Source: Toxonevra muliebris
Lineage: Eukaryota > Arthropoda > Insecta > Diptera > Pallopteridae
DNA length: 64,000 nucleotides
Assembly: GCA_963691655.1 (NCBI GenBank)
Contig: CAVNUY010000019.1
Span: 1-64,000 of the forward strand
Reading direction: 5' to 3'
The notes beneath the pieces are model-generated. The model was given only the letters and a program-made list of their open reading frames with translations, made no database searches and was not told the DNA's origin. The position numbers and the translations under genes were made by a program. This document shows, in pieces, positions 22,186 to 33,068 of this stretch. How positions within the stretch are numbered: the stretch's first letter is position 1; each line of letters begins with the position of its first letter.

Positions 22186-25100
22186 TTAGGGTGTCCCTTA
22201 TATGATCCAAATTTTCTTTTTTAAGATTATGGCAACGCATACCCTCCAATGTTTTTCAAATAGCTATAATTTACCCAGTTCCAAAATATTATTCTCCTAA
22301 GACCATGGTAACCTGTGCCGAGTAGACCGCAAAGTCAAAATTGAAAATCTGTATGAAGGATATTTCATTTTTTTAATTTAATTAGTTTTTGTGATAGAAT
22401 TTAATTTGAAAGAAAAGAAAAAACAAAATAATAGATACTGATAATTATTTAAAACTAAAAAAAAATTATAATGGATATTTTCTCTTCAGAGTTTCTTTCT
22501 TGCAATCAGGATACAACTTTCTATGTTCTTGCACACAACGTAGAAGAAATTGCTTTTGCTCTTCTTCGGCGGTTATTAACCCATGAAAATCTTGCATTAG
22601 CTTGACAGCTCTCTCAGCTGTATCATTCACTGCTTTAAGAGAAAACACTATTTTTTTGGCTTGCAAAAACAAAGCATTGCTCTCCCATGAAGAAGGACAC
22701 TCTTGAAGAAAAGTAGGATTGATTTTCAAGCGAGAAAACAGATTTTTGCTTTTGATCGATACAAAATCATCTAACGTTTTATCTAAAATAGTAAATAGCT
22801 AAATTAAAACCATTTACGAATAAAATATTGTAAAAAAGATTAAAAAGATATACCATATAACGAGTTTCGCATTTCTTCTCTTGATGGGACATATCTTTTG
22901 TCAATGTTTGTTGAACTTTCCTTCTCTAAATTAATTACCATCTTCGTTTTTGTTTGGACATCAACTTTGTCATCAAAAAGCGATAAAATGACTACTTCCT
23001 CAGTGAAATAAAACTTGCTTAAGGCTGCTTTGGAAATTGACTTATTAACTTTTTCGTAATCCTTTAATGTTTTCAAAAAGCACAAATTTTGGAAAGGTGA
23101 TTTTACTACCAAACTGCATTAAAGCCATGACTTTACATAAACTATTACCACAAAAAGGCAGATATCTTGCAGTCCTTCGTTGCTCAATTTAAGCTGGGAA
23201 CGCAATAAAAACATTTTTAATGAATAAATTGCTCTTGCCATCCATCTCGCCGGATGCATTGCACCAGGAAGCCTAATTTTTAGGTTTTTGTCAACATCGC
23301 CACCTAGGAATATAATAGATAGCTCAATCAGTTCACGGTAGTCGTCTCTCACAATTGTTTTTTCCAGTTCAGCAAAAAGAAAATTGAGCAATCCTTCAAT
23401 TTGTGAATTAGTAAAATGCTCTCTTACAATGCCAGTGCAAGCTTCGAAGTTACTAGGATCAATATTTTTCCAATCGTCTTTGAACTTTTTGAAAAGAGGT
23501 ATGTCTGCGCAAATCGTTACGTGGTGGATTTTCGTGTCAAATACACTTTTCAACACCAATTCGTAAACATGATGTCTACACCCGAAAAATAGCAACTCTC
23601 TTTCTAAGTTCTTTTCCAATAACACACACGCACCATTAAAACGGCCTGTGTTAGATGCTGTTGTGTCACAACACATTATTTGCACTTTATCATTCAGATC
23701 CCAATCAGTTATCGCCCTCAAAACAGCATTAGCTTGCTCTTTACCAGAAGAGTTTTCCAATTTTGGTACAGCAAGAAGTTGTTCTCTATTTCCAAACGTA
23801 ATTGCGATAGGAAGTCGCTCTTCTTTGGCATTTTTTACATTCAAACCAGGTAACAATTTGCCATCCCAGTGAACAGTTACTAATTCCGGTACATCGTTTT
23901 GGAAATCGGTTTTCATAGCTTCGGCTCTTTTCTTTCTTATGTCCGTTCGCATACGTTGAATAGAGGATTTGTTGACTGTAAATTCGTTAATGTTATGTCC
24001 AAGCGCCTCCGCTGTAGCCTGAAGAATATAAACGGAGTCTCTTATACTTAACTGACATCTATCTAAAACTGCTACTAATTTTGGAGTAATAATGTTTTTT
24101 GTTCCTCGTTTTGTCGTAATTGTAGATTGTGTAGTTTCTAATTCAGTCGTTACTCATCACAGGTTTAATTAGAGCTTGAAAATACATCATCGTCGTGTTC
24201 TTGTTGCATTAAAAATTTAGCTGACGCTGAAGAGGTAGATGGTACCACCAATGATATGTATTCCAATCGTTTTTTCTCTTCTCTCATTATCCTTTATCTT
24301 ACCCTTTCTTCCTTTTCCGATAGTTTTTTATCTACACCTGCCAAGCAACCTGGTCGCCTAGGCTCTCTCTGAAGGTGTAAAAAAACTTTATCTTCCTCTA
24401 TTTGCATTGTCCGAAGGGCATCAGAATGTGCTATATCGAACAAATTATCCAATTCGTTCTGGAATTCCTCTTCACGTTGCTTATAAACATTCTGAATTTT
24501 TTTCGGATTTTTTTGTAACTCTCTCCAAGCTTGAAATTCACAAGTTTTTTTACACAGTTAGGTAGGGATTTTGTGGGTATCCTTGCTTTTTCCCAAAATA
24601 TAATACACTCGCGGATTACGAGGTTTGCGCTTTCATTAATTGTTAGTTTAACTTCGCGAATATTAAAAAATAAAACTGCCAGCACTTGCCGATTTGATGG
24701 TAATTTAGCACCAATTATTTGGTGGTTTACCTCTCCCACTAAAAATACATTTTTTGATGCACTTCTGAAATGTAGTGACATATTCGTCAAATTGAAAAAA
24801 TATGAGTTCACGATGCAAAAAATTATAAAGCACTGACAATTAGCGCGGATTATAATTTGTTTTTTTGTTTTATTTATTTTTTTTTAATTGAATTGAAAAC
24901 TAACTCGTTCACAGGCCAAACGACTAACTCCAATATTCTATAATTTTAATACCAAGTATAACATTAATGAATTGTCTAACTTTGTATATGCAAAATAAAT
25001 AATTCCGTGATAATTAGTTTTAACAACACCAAATGTTAAAAAATGGAACTGGTTGAGTATATTATTTCAAATTCAATATTTTTATTAAATGGAGATACAC

Positions 25101-25233
25101 ACTTTGGCAAATGAGTATTTTTTTCTTGGACTACTAGAATTTTTTTTCCAAGTATTTTTTGTGTTAGAATAAAAAAAATTTGAGGGTATGCGTCAAAAAA
25201 AAAAATAACTTAGAAAAATAAGGGACACCCTAA
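22186..25233 (-). mobile_element. 3-kb TIR DNA transposon of unassigned class
   Basis: Perfect 16-bp inverted repeats TTAGGGTGTCCCTTAT (22186-22201) and its complement (25218-25233). Flanking 8-mers CATATATA and TATATATA agree at 7 of 8, so an 8-bp target duplication is possible but ambiguous in this TA-rich setting. The minus strand between carries one multi-part transposase gene with a short intron. Both ends and most of the coding region survive, so it is nearly complete. Confidence 0.88.
22466..24811 (-). pseudogene. Transposase of the 3-kb TIR element (class unassigned)
   Basis: N-terminal part from 24811: HQIIGAKLPSNRQVLAVLFF and RECIIFWEKARIPT. After a frameshift near 24545: WRELQKNPKK, LFDIAHSDALRTMQIEEDK and REPRRPGCLAGVDKKLSEKE, then stops near 24280 and 24160. 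The core (23952-23119) reads LVTVHWDGKLLPGLN, IMCCDTTASNTGRFNGACVL, FFGCRHHVYELVL and LPGAMHPARWMARAIYSLK. Aspartates in HWDGK and CCDTTASNTG look like DDE/RNase H-fold active-site candidates. An in-frame TAA at 23119-23121 is followed by a further coding block to 22853. Then comes a 70-bp intron (22783-22852) with GT-AG ends and a last exon ending YPDCKKETLKRKYPL. I recall this protein as recurrent and multicopy in arthropod genomes but cannot name its superfamily. Confidence 0.8.
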
Positions 25234-25699
25234 TATATATATATTTAAGTGCAAAATAATTTAAATGGCATGTGTGCTTTGTGGGTGAAATAGTGAAAAT
25301 GGTAATGGATATCGCAAAACATTTTAGATCATCTTTGAAAATACTTACTTATATTATGCAAAACCTACAGTCCAAACTTTACTTTTCTTGTCAATCCAAT
25401 ATAGATTTGTTAGGCTGTGTTAATGCTTAAGATGGAACTCCACAACTTGCGTTTCAATGCGGCTACAGCATTTGCGATCTATGCGCACTACGAAAAGCAA
25501 CTCCAATGTATGCGTTCTTTTGAGGAATACTCATAAGCTGAGTTCTATCATTTTGCTGTCAAAATCGTTTTTGATTTTTTTTTTTTTATTATATTAATTT
25601 ATATCTCCATTTATTCTATTTCGCAAAATTACGAACTTAGGTTAGGTTGAAGTGCCAGCCTTCTGCTTGAAAGCATACTTAAGCACATTTAAGGCTCAT
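25234..25699. other. Non-coding stretch
   Basis: No gene seen. A T-run at 25572-25587 sits just before the LINE relic that follows. Confidence 0.5.
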
Positions 25700-26275
25700 G
25701 GATTCATTTTATAATGAATCTAGCTATATCCACAATATTAATGGATAATAGTTAGGACAGACATATGAAGGTGAGCCTAGGAGTTCTAGTCTCCACCTGT
25801 TCAAAGATGGGCGTTCGCACATGAAATTGAGGACTGTTTTCTCTTTTTCCTCAGAGTCGCAATCCCGACAGAAGTCATTGAATGGAAATCCTACTCTTGC
25901 AGCGTATCTCGCATAATAGATGCAGTGTCCCGTGAGCACCGAAATCATAATTTTGATTGAGTTTCTTCTCAGGTTGAGAAGCTGTTTAGTACTTCTTATA
26001 TTGACAGTGGTAAATGTTAGCCGGGTAGTGTTTCAAGTATGCTCTGCTACCTAAGATCTTTGTGGTTCCTCTAGGTAGCTTTGCTTAATGGCCAATTTAA
26101 TAGTCAAGAGAGTAGCTGTAATGGTCAGAAAGCCGGAAAGAGTGTCTGAGACCCAACTTGCTAGAGAAAATGTCACAGCCGACTTTTTCTTACAGTTTAG
26201 ACCCATCTACGTAGATGTCAGTAGAGGTGTCAAAGACCACCTCGTCATTAACGCATTTCTCTCTACTTCAAGGTA
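25700..26275 (-). pseudogene. RNase H and C-terminal tail of a LINE
   Basis: Minus strand. IYVDGSKL near 26200-26225 is the first catalytic motif of a LINE-encoded RNase H. MISVLTGHCIYYARYAARVG and CRDCDSEEKEKTVLNFMCERP (25948-25800) form the C-terminal LTGH and Cys-rich tail seen in jockey-, LOA- and I-type ORF2 proteins. Stops and shifts break the middle (about 25960-26150). RT and endonuclease parts are absent. Confidence 0.72.
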
Positions 26276-26279
26276 GAGC

Positions 26280-27110
26280 AAATACAATCTTCGTTAGTTG
26301 GTGCAGACGTAAGACAAGCCAGAAGAAAATCGAGCGAAAAATTACAAATTTTGAGCGTTTACGTGAATAAATCCAAAACCCACATTTTCTGAATACATTA
26401 ACTTTTTTGACAATTTATTAAGTTTTATCGCTAACACTACATTCTCATCATTTTTTGTTTCTTTTACGTATTAGAATATGCTAGAAATAGTATAGATTTG
26501 TCAACAGAAACACCGGAGAAATCAACATTTTAGAAAAAAAAACTAGCCAGAAAGGGAGAATTGCACAATGGATAAAGCAACCATTAAATACGTACCCTCT
26601 TGTCAAGAAAGAAAACATAGTTTTTCCAGTGTCGCACATTAAATTGGAGTAGTAGTAGAGTCCTTAAACAATGAAGGCCTAGTCTTCTCCTATTTCTAGC
26701 AGTTTTCTGCAGCAAAAAGTACATATTTCCAACATATTTAACACCCGTTGAAACCGAGACCTGGGATTCATTTTAGCCGGTTTCTGCCAATTTTATTGGC
26801 AACAACAAAAACCCTAGCTAGGAGGCAATTGTTACCAATTTATTAAAGAACTACAACAAGGGGGCATTATTTCATTTTATTTTTCATTTCCTAATGGTAA
26901 AAACATTTTATTTATTCCACTGAAAATCCATTTTTTTTAATTGGCATTTGAATTTCATTCCGGACAACCTTGGTGACGTAAGTGGCGCACACGGCAGGAG
27001 ATTTTACCAATAATGAAAGTATTGTAAGAAATAAATTGTCAAAAAAATTAATTAACTCAGAAAATGTGGGATTTGGATTTATTTTGGGCGGACTGCCCTC
27101 ATTCCTTCCA
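26280..27110. other. AT-rich stretch without genes
   Basis: Nothing recognisable. The plus frame 26982-27191 runs into the MITE terminus and is not a gene. Confidence 0.5.
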
Positions 27111-29331
27111 CACCCAGAAAAATACCCATCTCTAAAACAAAGAAAAAGTTTCCTCAATTTGAATCCACGAAAATTTCTCTCGTTTAAGTAAATTTTCCTC
27201 AAAATGAAGAAACATGGGCTCCTTTCATGCAACCATGGGTTCAATTTGAAGTAAGTTATATCTTCATTTTTACAAATTTAGTTGCATAGAAAATGTATGA
27301 AAGAGACGAATATACCAAAAATGTTCTACAAAATTTCAGTACACACAAAAACTAAATTTACTCTTTTGGCCTTAGCAGACAATCGCGTACTCTTTGTTTT
27401 TCTTTTGAATTTTTAAGTTGGCGTCTCTATTTCAAGCGAAGCGGTTGTGTTTGTGGCTGTTGATATATTTTGTGAAAAAAAAAAAATAGAATATATTGAA
27501 AAGATATAAATTTCAGTAAACTTCAATTTATAATTTTTTAATGGCCATAAATAACTTTTGATCATTTCAAGGCGACGACGCCTGTAGTGTATGTAAAAAT
27601 ACGTACACCCAGAAAAATAACCATCTCTAGAACTAAGAAAAAGTTTCCTCAATTTAAATCCACGAAAATTTCTCTCGTTTATGTAAATTTTCCTCAAAAT
27701 TAAGGAAAATGTGCTCCTTTCATGCAACCATAGTGTTCAATTTGAAGTAAGTTTTTTCTTCATTTTTGGAAATTTAATTGCGGTGCTGCCTACCAATTGA
27801 AATCAAATCCCAAGTTTCAATGAAATTGTTAAAACTAAAATTAAAGAAAAGTAAGATAAAAAAGTAAATAAAACACAAGAAAATATGGGTGTGGTAAATG
27901 GGCATCTTCAAATATAATTTTTTCCAAAACTTAGTCCTTACAACGCGTCTCTGCATAAAATTTTAACTCAAGAGATTTTATGAATTACTTGGTCTATTGT
28001 TAACATAAATGCGCATGGAACAATGGACGTTTCCATAAACCTGTTTTTTCCAAAATTTTGTCTCACCAGCATATAAAAATTAAAGCACCATTTGCAAAAC
28101 AAAAGTATCAAAATACCATAAAAGAACAAATCACCTTATTTAGAATAAAATAAGGTAATTAAACTTACATATGTAAACAATTTATTTTTCATTTCTTTAT
28201 ATTTGTATCACCCACTGTCTTATATATGTTTATTATATTATTGTATGTGTCACCCGGCATTGAGTTTCAGGGTAGAGAAAAAAGGAAATTAGAAAATACA
28301 TATAGAAGGAAGACATTTTTGATTGTACGCAAATATATTTGGTAGAGAAAAGAAAGTAATAAAAATAATACAATTAATTACAATAAAAACCCAACCAAAT
28401 CAATACAAGTGTTTTTTTGGTTGCGCTAAAACATACAATTTTTGCATAAGAAATGAAAATGTAAGAAAGAGACGAATATACCAAAAATGTTCTCCATACA
28501 AAATTTTTGTATACACAAAAAACTAGCTTTACTCTTTTGCCCTTAGCAGATAATCGCGTACGCTTCGTTTTTCTTTTGAATTTTAAAGTCGTCGTCTCTA
28601 TTTCAAGCGAAGTGGTTTGTGGCTATTGATATAATATTTGAAAAAAAAAATATATATATATATTGTGAAAAAAATAAAATATATTCAGAAGATATAAATT
28701 TCAATAAAGTTCAATTTATAATTTTTTGGTGTCCATAAGGATCTTTTGATCATTTCAAGGCGACGATGCCTGTAGTGTTTGTAAAAATACGTGTGAATGT
28801 AAACCTTAGTTCTTATTAAAAATAAAATAATAAATGAATACAAGTAAAAAAAAACATGATCTATGCCTTTTAATTAAAACAACATTGTAGAAAATATTCC
28901 ATAAATTGAGGATTTCTTTTCCAAAAAGTAAATTGACTTTAATCTATGGAAAATTATTCCTCAAACTGAGGAAAATTTTACCAAAATTATATACAATTTC
29001 TCATATTTGAAAAATATTTCGTCAACTCAAAGAAATTTTATATATCTAAATGAGGAAACCGTTTCTATGGCGCCAAATCATTCCCATTTTTCCTCAATTT
29101 TATAGCCGTTTTTCTTCGAACCAAGTAAGTATTTCTCTGGGTGTATGATGTAAACCTTAATAATTATTAAAAATAAAATAATAAATGAATACCAGTAAAA
29201 AAATATGATTTCTATGCCTTTTAATTAAAACAAAATTGTAGAAAAATATAAATTGAATCCTCAATTCAAAGAAATTTTGTATATCTCAATTTTTCGTTTT
29301 TCTTCAAACGAGGTAAGTATTTCTCTGGGTG
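27111..29331 (+). mobile_element. Outer MITE of the CACCCAG family, interrupted by a sibling
   Basis: Left terminus CACCCAGAAAAATACCC at 27111, right terminus GTATTTCTCTGGGTG ending 29331. The sequence between is split by the inner element at 27606-29143. Without it the outer copy is about 680 bp, lacking roughly 650 bp of interior present in the inner one. The segment 27290-27605 plus 29144-29280 aligns with 28440-29050 of the inner copy. No coding capacity. Confidence 0.82.
27606..29143 (+). mobile_element. Inner MITE, inserted into a sibling copy at TA
   Basis: 1,538 bp from CACCCAGAAAAATAACC to GTATTTCTCTGGGTG, flanked by TA on both sides (27604-27605 and 29144-29145). Joining the flanks gives AATACGTATGATGTAAACC, which lines up with the inner copy's own AATACGTGTGAATGTAAACC near 28785, so the insertion point is exact. 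TA target duplication and lack of coding sequence fit a Tc1/mariner-type MITE. Truncated inverted relatives lie at 225-1167 and 33068-34010. Confidence 0.85.
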
Positions 29332-29419
29332 CAGGGAGTCAAGCAGTCTTAGAAACTGGGATAGGACGCTGTAGTCCAATCACTTGATTGTCCAAAAACA
29401 AATGATTCTTGAAACCTCA

Positions 29420-29730
29420 AATAGAAAAAAAAAATGAACTCGAAAACTTCGCAACGAAATGGACACTCTTTGCAACATGGAACATCAGAACCCTTACAGA
29501 ATCCCCAAGCCTGGTGCAAGTAGTGACCGAAATGAAAAACTACAACCTGCAGATTCTAGGTCTCAGCGAAGTCAGATGGAAAAACAGCCAAGAGGTTAGA
29601 ACAGATGGATACAAACTCACCAATGCGCGGTATAATGAGCACAGCTATGAAAGTAAATCCAACGATAACAGATCTGGAATGGCAGACCTCTGTACTTCAT
29701 TGATGGCTCATAACTTTGCCATTTGTCGGT
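29420..29730 (+). pseudogene. RTE-type LINE endonuclease fragment
   Basis: The frame 29409-29852 reads FATWNIRTLTESPSLVQVV and NLQILGLSEVRW, the N-terminal signature of RTE-clade endonucleases. After DGYKLTNARYNE the homology jumps to a later block (RSGMADLCTSLMAHNFAI), so several hundred bases of the domain are deleted. Sequence after about 29730 is not recognisable. RT is absent. Confidence 0.75.
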
Positions 29731-29901
29731 CGCTTCTACTTTGGTTTGTTTTAGCCGCAATGAAAATCATTTTACCAACTAACCAAATAAAAATACGATT
29801 AGATGTTTACTTACCTTTCATTTGGTATCAAGAACAGATATTTCTAGTTTAAGATGACTCATCGATTTAAAAATATATTTTATTTAACAGTAACTAATAT
29901 A

Positions 29902-31117
29902 CAGTGGTCAAAAAAAGTATTAGACAAGTGTACATTTTTACCTATATCCTTAAAAGCAAACAATATACCTATGTGCTTTATATGGAAAAAAGTTTTTAAA
30001 ATAATTGCTATCATCTTCAATTCATATTAAAAAAAAACTTAAAATAACCACAAAAAATCTCAATTCAAAATTATTATCAACGATTTCAAAACAAAAAAAG
30101 TATTCGACATTTCATTATGTTATTAAATATTTTAACTTAAAATTAAATTTAGTAGCTTTTCCTTTGTCGTATAACCTCTCTCAAACGATTTGTCATTGAT
30201 TTCACCAACTTCAGGCAGTATTCAGAATCGATACTTTCCCATTCTTTAAAGCTATTTTCATCAAATTCTTATTGGAGAACTCTCTCTGCCTGAATTTTTT
30301 TTTCCAGAGTTTTTATAACAGTAGGGCCATCATATAACATCCACAGTCGTGTATTAAGGGCAGAATGTATGGAATATCTAGCCAAAATTGTAATTTCTGC
30401 CAAAGCCACTTTTTTCAACACTTGGTTGGAGATTGTCTTTTAAAATGTTAATGTAGGCATACTGATCCATATTACCTTCTATGAACACCAAGTTGCCGAC
30501 GCCAGATGATCCCATACACCTTCACACCATTACCCCTCCGCATCCGTGATTGATCGTCGGGACCATGTTCCTCTCGTCGAGCTCTGTATTTGGTCTTCTG
30601 TACACCAACACCTTCCCATCGATCGCAGCCAAAAAGATTGAACTTGGACTCGCCTACAATGTTTGTACATTAATCCAATACTCAACTGGCTTATTTACAT
30701 GCATTTTAGCGAACTCAAGTCTAGTTAAGCAGTTTTTCTTGGAAATATGTGGCTTCTTTTGTGCTGACCTTGCGTGGAAATTATAACTTTTCAAGACATT
30801 TCTGATTGTTTGAGGTGTGGCAGTTATGCCTAAGTAGTTTTCTGTACTTTTTTCAATGTTTGGTGCATTAATTTTTGGATTTTTCAGCACTTCCCGTAAC
30901 AACCACCGCTCATCAGGAGCAGTAAATTTTTTTGGGCCCCCCATCTTGATTCAATTTCCACCGAATCGTCATTTTTAAATTTAGCTATGATATAGTGGAC
31001 CGTAGTTCTGGGCTTTTGAACAAGTTCAGCTATATCGTTTTCTGATTTTCCAAGTTGAAAGTGGTGGATTATAATATTTTTCACTTCAGTAGAAACTTCT
31101 TTGCCTTTTCGACCCAT
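29902..31117 (-). mobile_element. Tc1-like transposon, one end preserved
   Basis: The left terminus CAGTGGTCAAAAAAAGTATT starts at 29902 directly after TA, as in Tc1/mariner elements. The motif AAAAAAAGTATTNGACA occurs at the tip (29910-29926) and again at 30093-30109, an IR/DR-type subterminal repeat. The matching right terminus is not recognisable after 31117, so that end is lost or decayed; I end the feature at the transposase start. Confidence 0.72.
30148..31117 (-). pseudogene. Tc1-like transposase, frameshifted
   Basis: Starts at MGRKGKEVSTE (31117). The N-terminal paired-type helix-turn-helix includes LGKSENDIAELVQKPRTTVH. After a frameshift near 30945 comes GPKKFTAPDERWLLREV and PQTIRNVLKSYNFHARSAQKK. 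The first catalytic D is in DESKFNLFG near 30640. The middle to 30300 is broken. The C-terminus WESIDSEYCLKLVKSMTNRL ends RQRKSY at a TAA near 30148. The length is close to the family's usual 340 residues. Confidence 0.82.
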
Positions 31118-31159
31118 TTTTGGAAAAATATTATTTAGAATGCTGCCAAATAACACAAC

Positions 31160-32000
31160 TTTGTGACGGATGTTTTTAATTTGAAAGAATTGAGACTAGT
31201 TAGCTGGAATTAACCTATTATTTTAACAGTGTGAATAGAGAAACTAAGAACTAATATGTTTTCGAAATTTTTAAACAATTTTCCTAACACATTAATAAAT
31301 ATTTGCAGATTAAAAAAATTTGAAAAAAAGTCCAAGTTTGGAAAAATTCAATTTGTTTATAAAATTTCCAGAATTCATATATTGAATAACAAAAACAATT
31401 TTATGTTCATATTTTTCGATAAGTTTGTGCGATATACGAACTTTTATTAGTTGGAAATTTTTTCAAAAACGTTCCATTTTTACAACTCCAAGACTTTAAA
31501 ATATCGTAACTTGAAAATAAAAAACATCACATTGAAATAAAAAAAATATGTGTCGATTATTTTCTTCTTAAGAATGCAAGAAATGGTTGAAATTAAAATT
31601 TTAGTTGCAAATCTGACATGGAACCACCCATATATATGGGACATTCTCTGTAAATGGGAGACCCTATCCAAAATTGGTTAAGGTATTTTATGGCATGTTT
31701 GGGCTCAAATGAAAGCTTATTATCTCTAGTTTCGAATGCAGCAAGCCTTTTTTGATTTTCCAATATGGCGGCTGAAAGTCTACGACCTCATCTTAAAATA
31801 ATAGTTTTATCAAGCGTACGTTTACCCAAGTCATCATAAAAAAACAGACAAACCCTTTTTTTGTATATTTTTTTTTTTCGCTGAATATGAATCTAACATT
31901 AATTTCCATGGGAAATGTCACATGTTGTCCCTAACCTCAAAAAAGGTTCAAAAAGACTGCGTAAGACCCGAACTACGCTTACCAAAGTCTTCACAAATCG
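31160..32000. other. AT-rich non-coding stretch
   Basis: No gene found. 31890-31945 (TGAATCTAACATTAATTTCC and TGTTGTCCCTAACCTC) is a diverged direct copy of 32040-32095, so the foldback region to its right has a tandem fragment here. Confidence 0.5.
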
Positions 32001-32002
32001 AC

Positions 32003-32378
32003 GGGAAAATCTTATTTTTGTGTAGTTTCTTCTGATGAACATGAATCTAATATTATTTTCCACAGAAAATGTTACATGTCGTCCCTAATCTCAAAAAATT
32101 AAAAATCACAAAAATCTTTTTTTCGTGTCTCACGTGTCCCAAATCACCAGAAAACTTATTCTTCATTATTAATTTTGTTTTCACTCTAATAACGCTAAAA
32201 GTATGTTCCAGCCAAGTTAAGAAATGAGAAATGAAGAATAAGTTTTTTGGGAAGTTTTCTCATGACTTGGGACACGTGAGACACGAAAAACTGTTTTTTG
32301 AGATATTTTCTGTGAAAAATAATATTAGATTCATGTTCATCAATTGAAATTACACAAAAATAGGCTTTTCCCGGTGTA
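32003..32378. repeat. Long imperfect hairpin (foldback)
   Basis: The left arm, about 32003-32170, is complementary to the right arm, about 32226-32378, with a loop of about 55 bp. Matching stretches include TGAACATGAATCTAATATTA (near 32037) against its complement (near 32318), and CGTGTCTCACGTGTCCCAA (near 32134) against its complement near 32262. The right arm lacks about 25 bp. No coding sequence. Confidence 0.8.
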
Positions 32379-32379
32379 T

Positions 32380-32688
32380 AAGCCATCCACTCTACTTCTT
32401 AATTTCTATTATATAACTTTCTATGTTTGGGCCCTTTCCCAACACTCTTTTTTCTATTTTCATTCTCAGTTTCTCATCCTATTCTATTCTCCCGTTCTAT
32501 CCTTTTCTATATCATTTTTTATATTCTCATGAATATTTCTCAAAGTGCTGGTCGCTATTTTCATATTCTCCCTCAAAATTTGTAATTTTCCTTTTAAATT
32601 TCCAATTTCAATAAACTCTTTTATAATTATAAAATTGAAATTCGATTGTGTTTCCTTTTTTTCTAATATATTTCTTCGCCGAATTATA
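32380..32688. other. Pyrimidine-rich non-coding stretch
   Basis: T/C-rich on the plus strand, with no domain in its small open frames. It ends at the T-run that marks the 3' end of a minus-strand retroposon. Confidence 0.5.
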
Positions 32689-33068
32689 CTTTTTTTTTTT
32701 TTTTAAATTATAAAATGTTTATTGGAATGGAAAATAGAAAATATACGAAAGGATAGAGGTCGCGATCGGCACGGTAGAGAATATCCATAAGAATAAGGAT
32801 AAAGAAAAAGAAAAGGATAGAACTAGAAGGATAGAATTGAATAGAAGAAATAGATAGAAATGAATGGATGACTTAGACATCCAGGCCCCCTTGCACGAGT
32901 GCAACATCTTTGGCATCTTGTAATCGTCTCAATGTTTGGACAACATCGCCCAATAGACTTCTGACCCACTGGTTCCGGAAGTGAGACGTCTCAAGACTCC
33001 TATATATAGTGCGATTAGTGTTGATTCGATACCCACATAGTTTCCATACTTTTACTCATTACTTGTAT
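32689..33068 (-). pseudogene. 3' end of a poly(A) retroposon with C-terminal ORF tail
   Basis: On the minus strand an open frame of about 60 codons ends at TAA 32873-32875 with DAKDVALVQGGLDV. A 3' UTR of about 170 bases follows, with an AATAAA signal near 32718 and a poly(A) tract (the T-run at 32689-32704). This is the end of a poly(A)-tailed LINE or other retroposed transcript. The left copy at 1-222 starts inside this 3' UTR. The protein is not identified. Confidence 0.6.
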
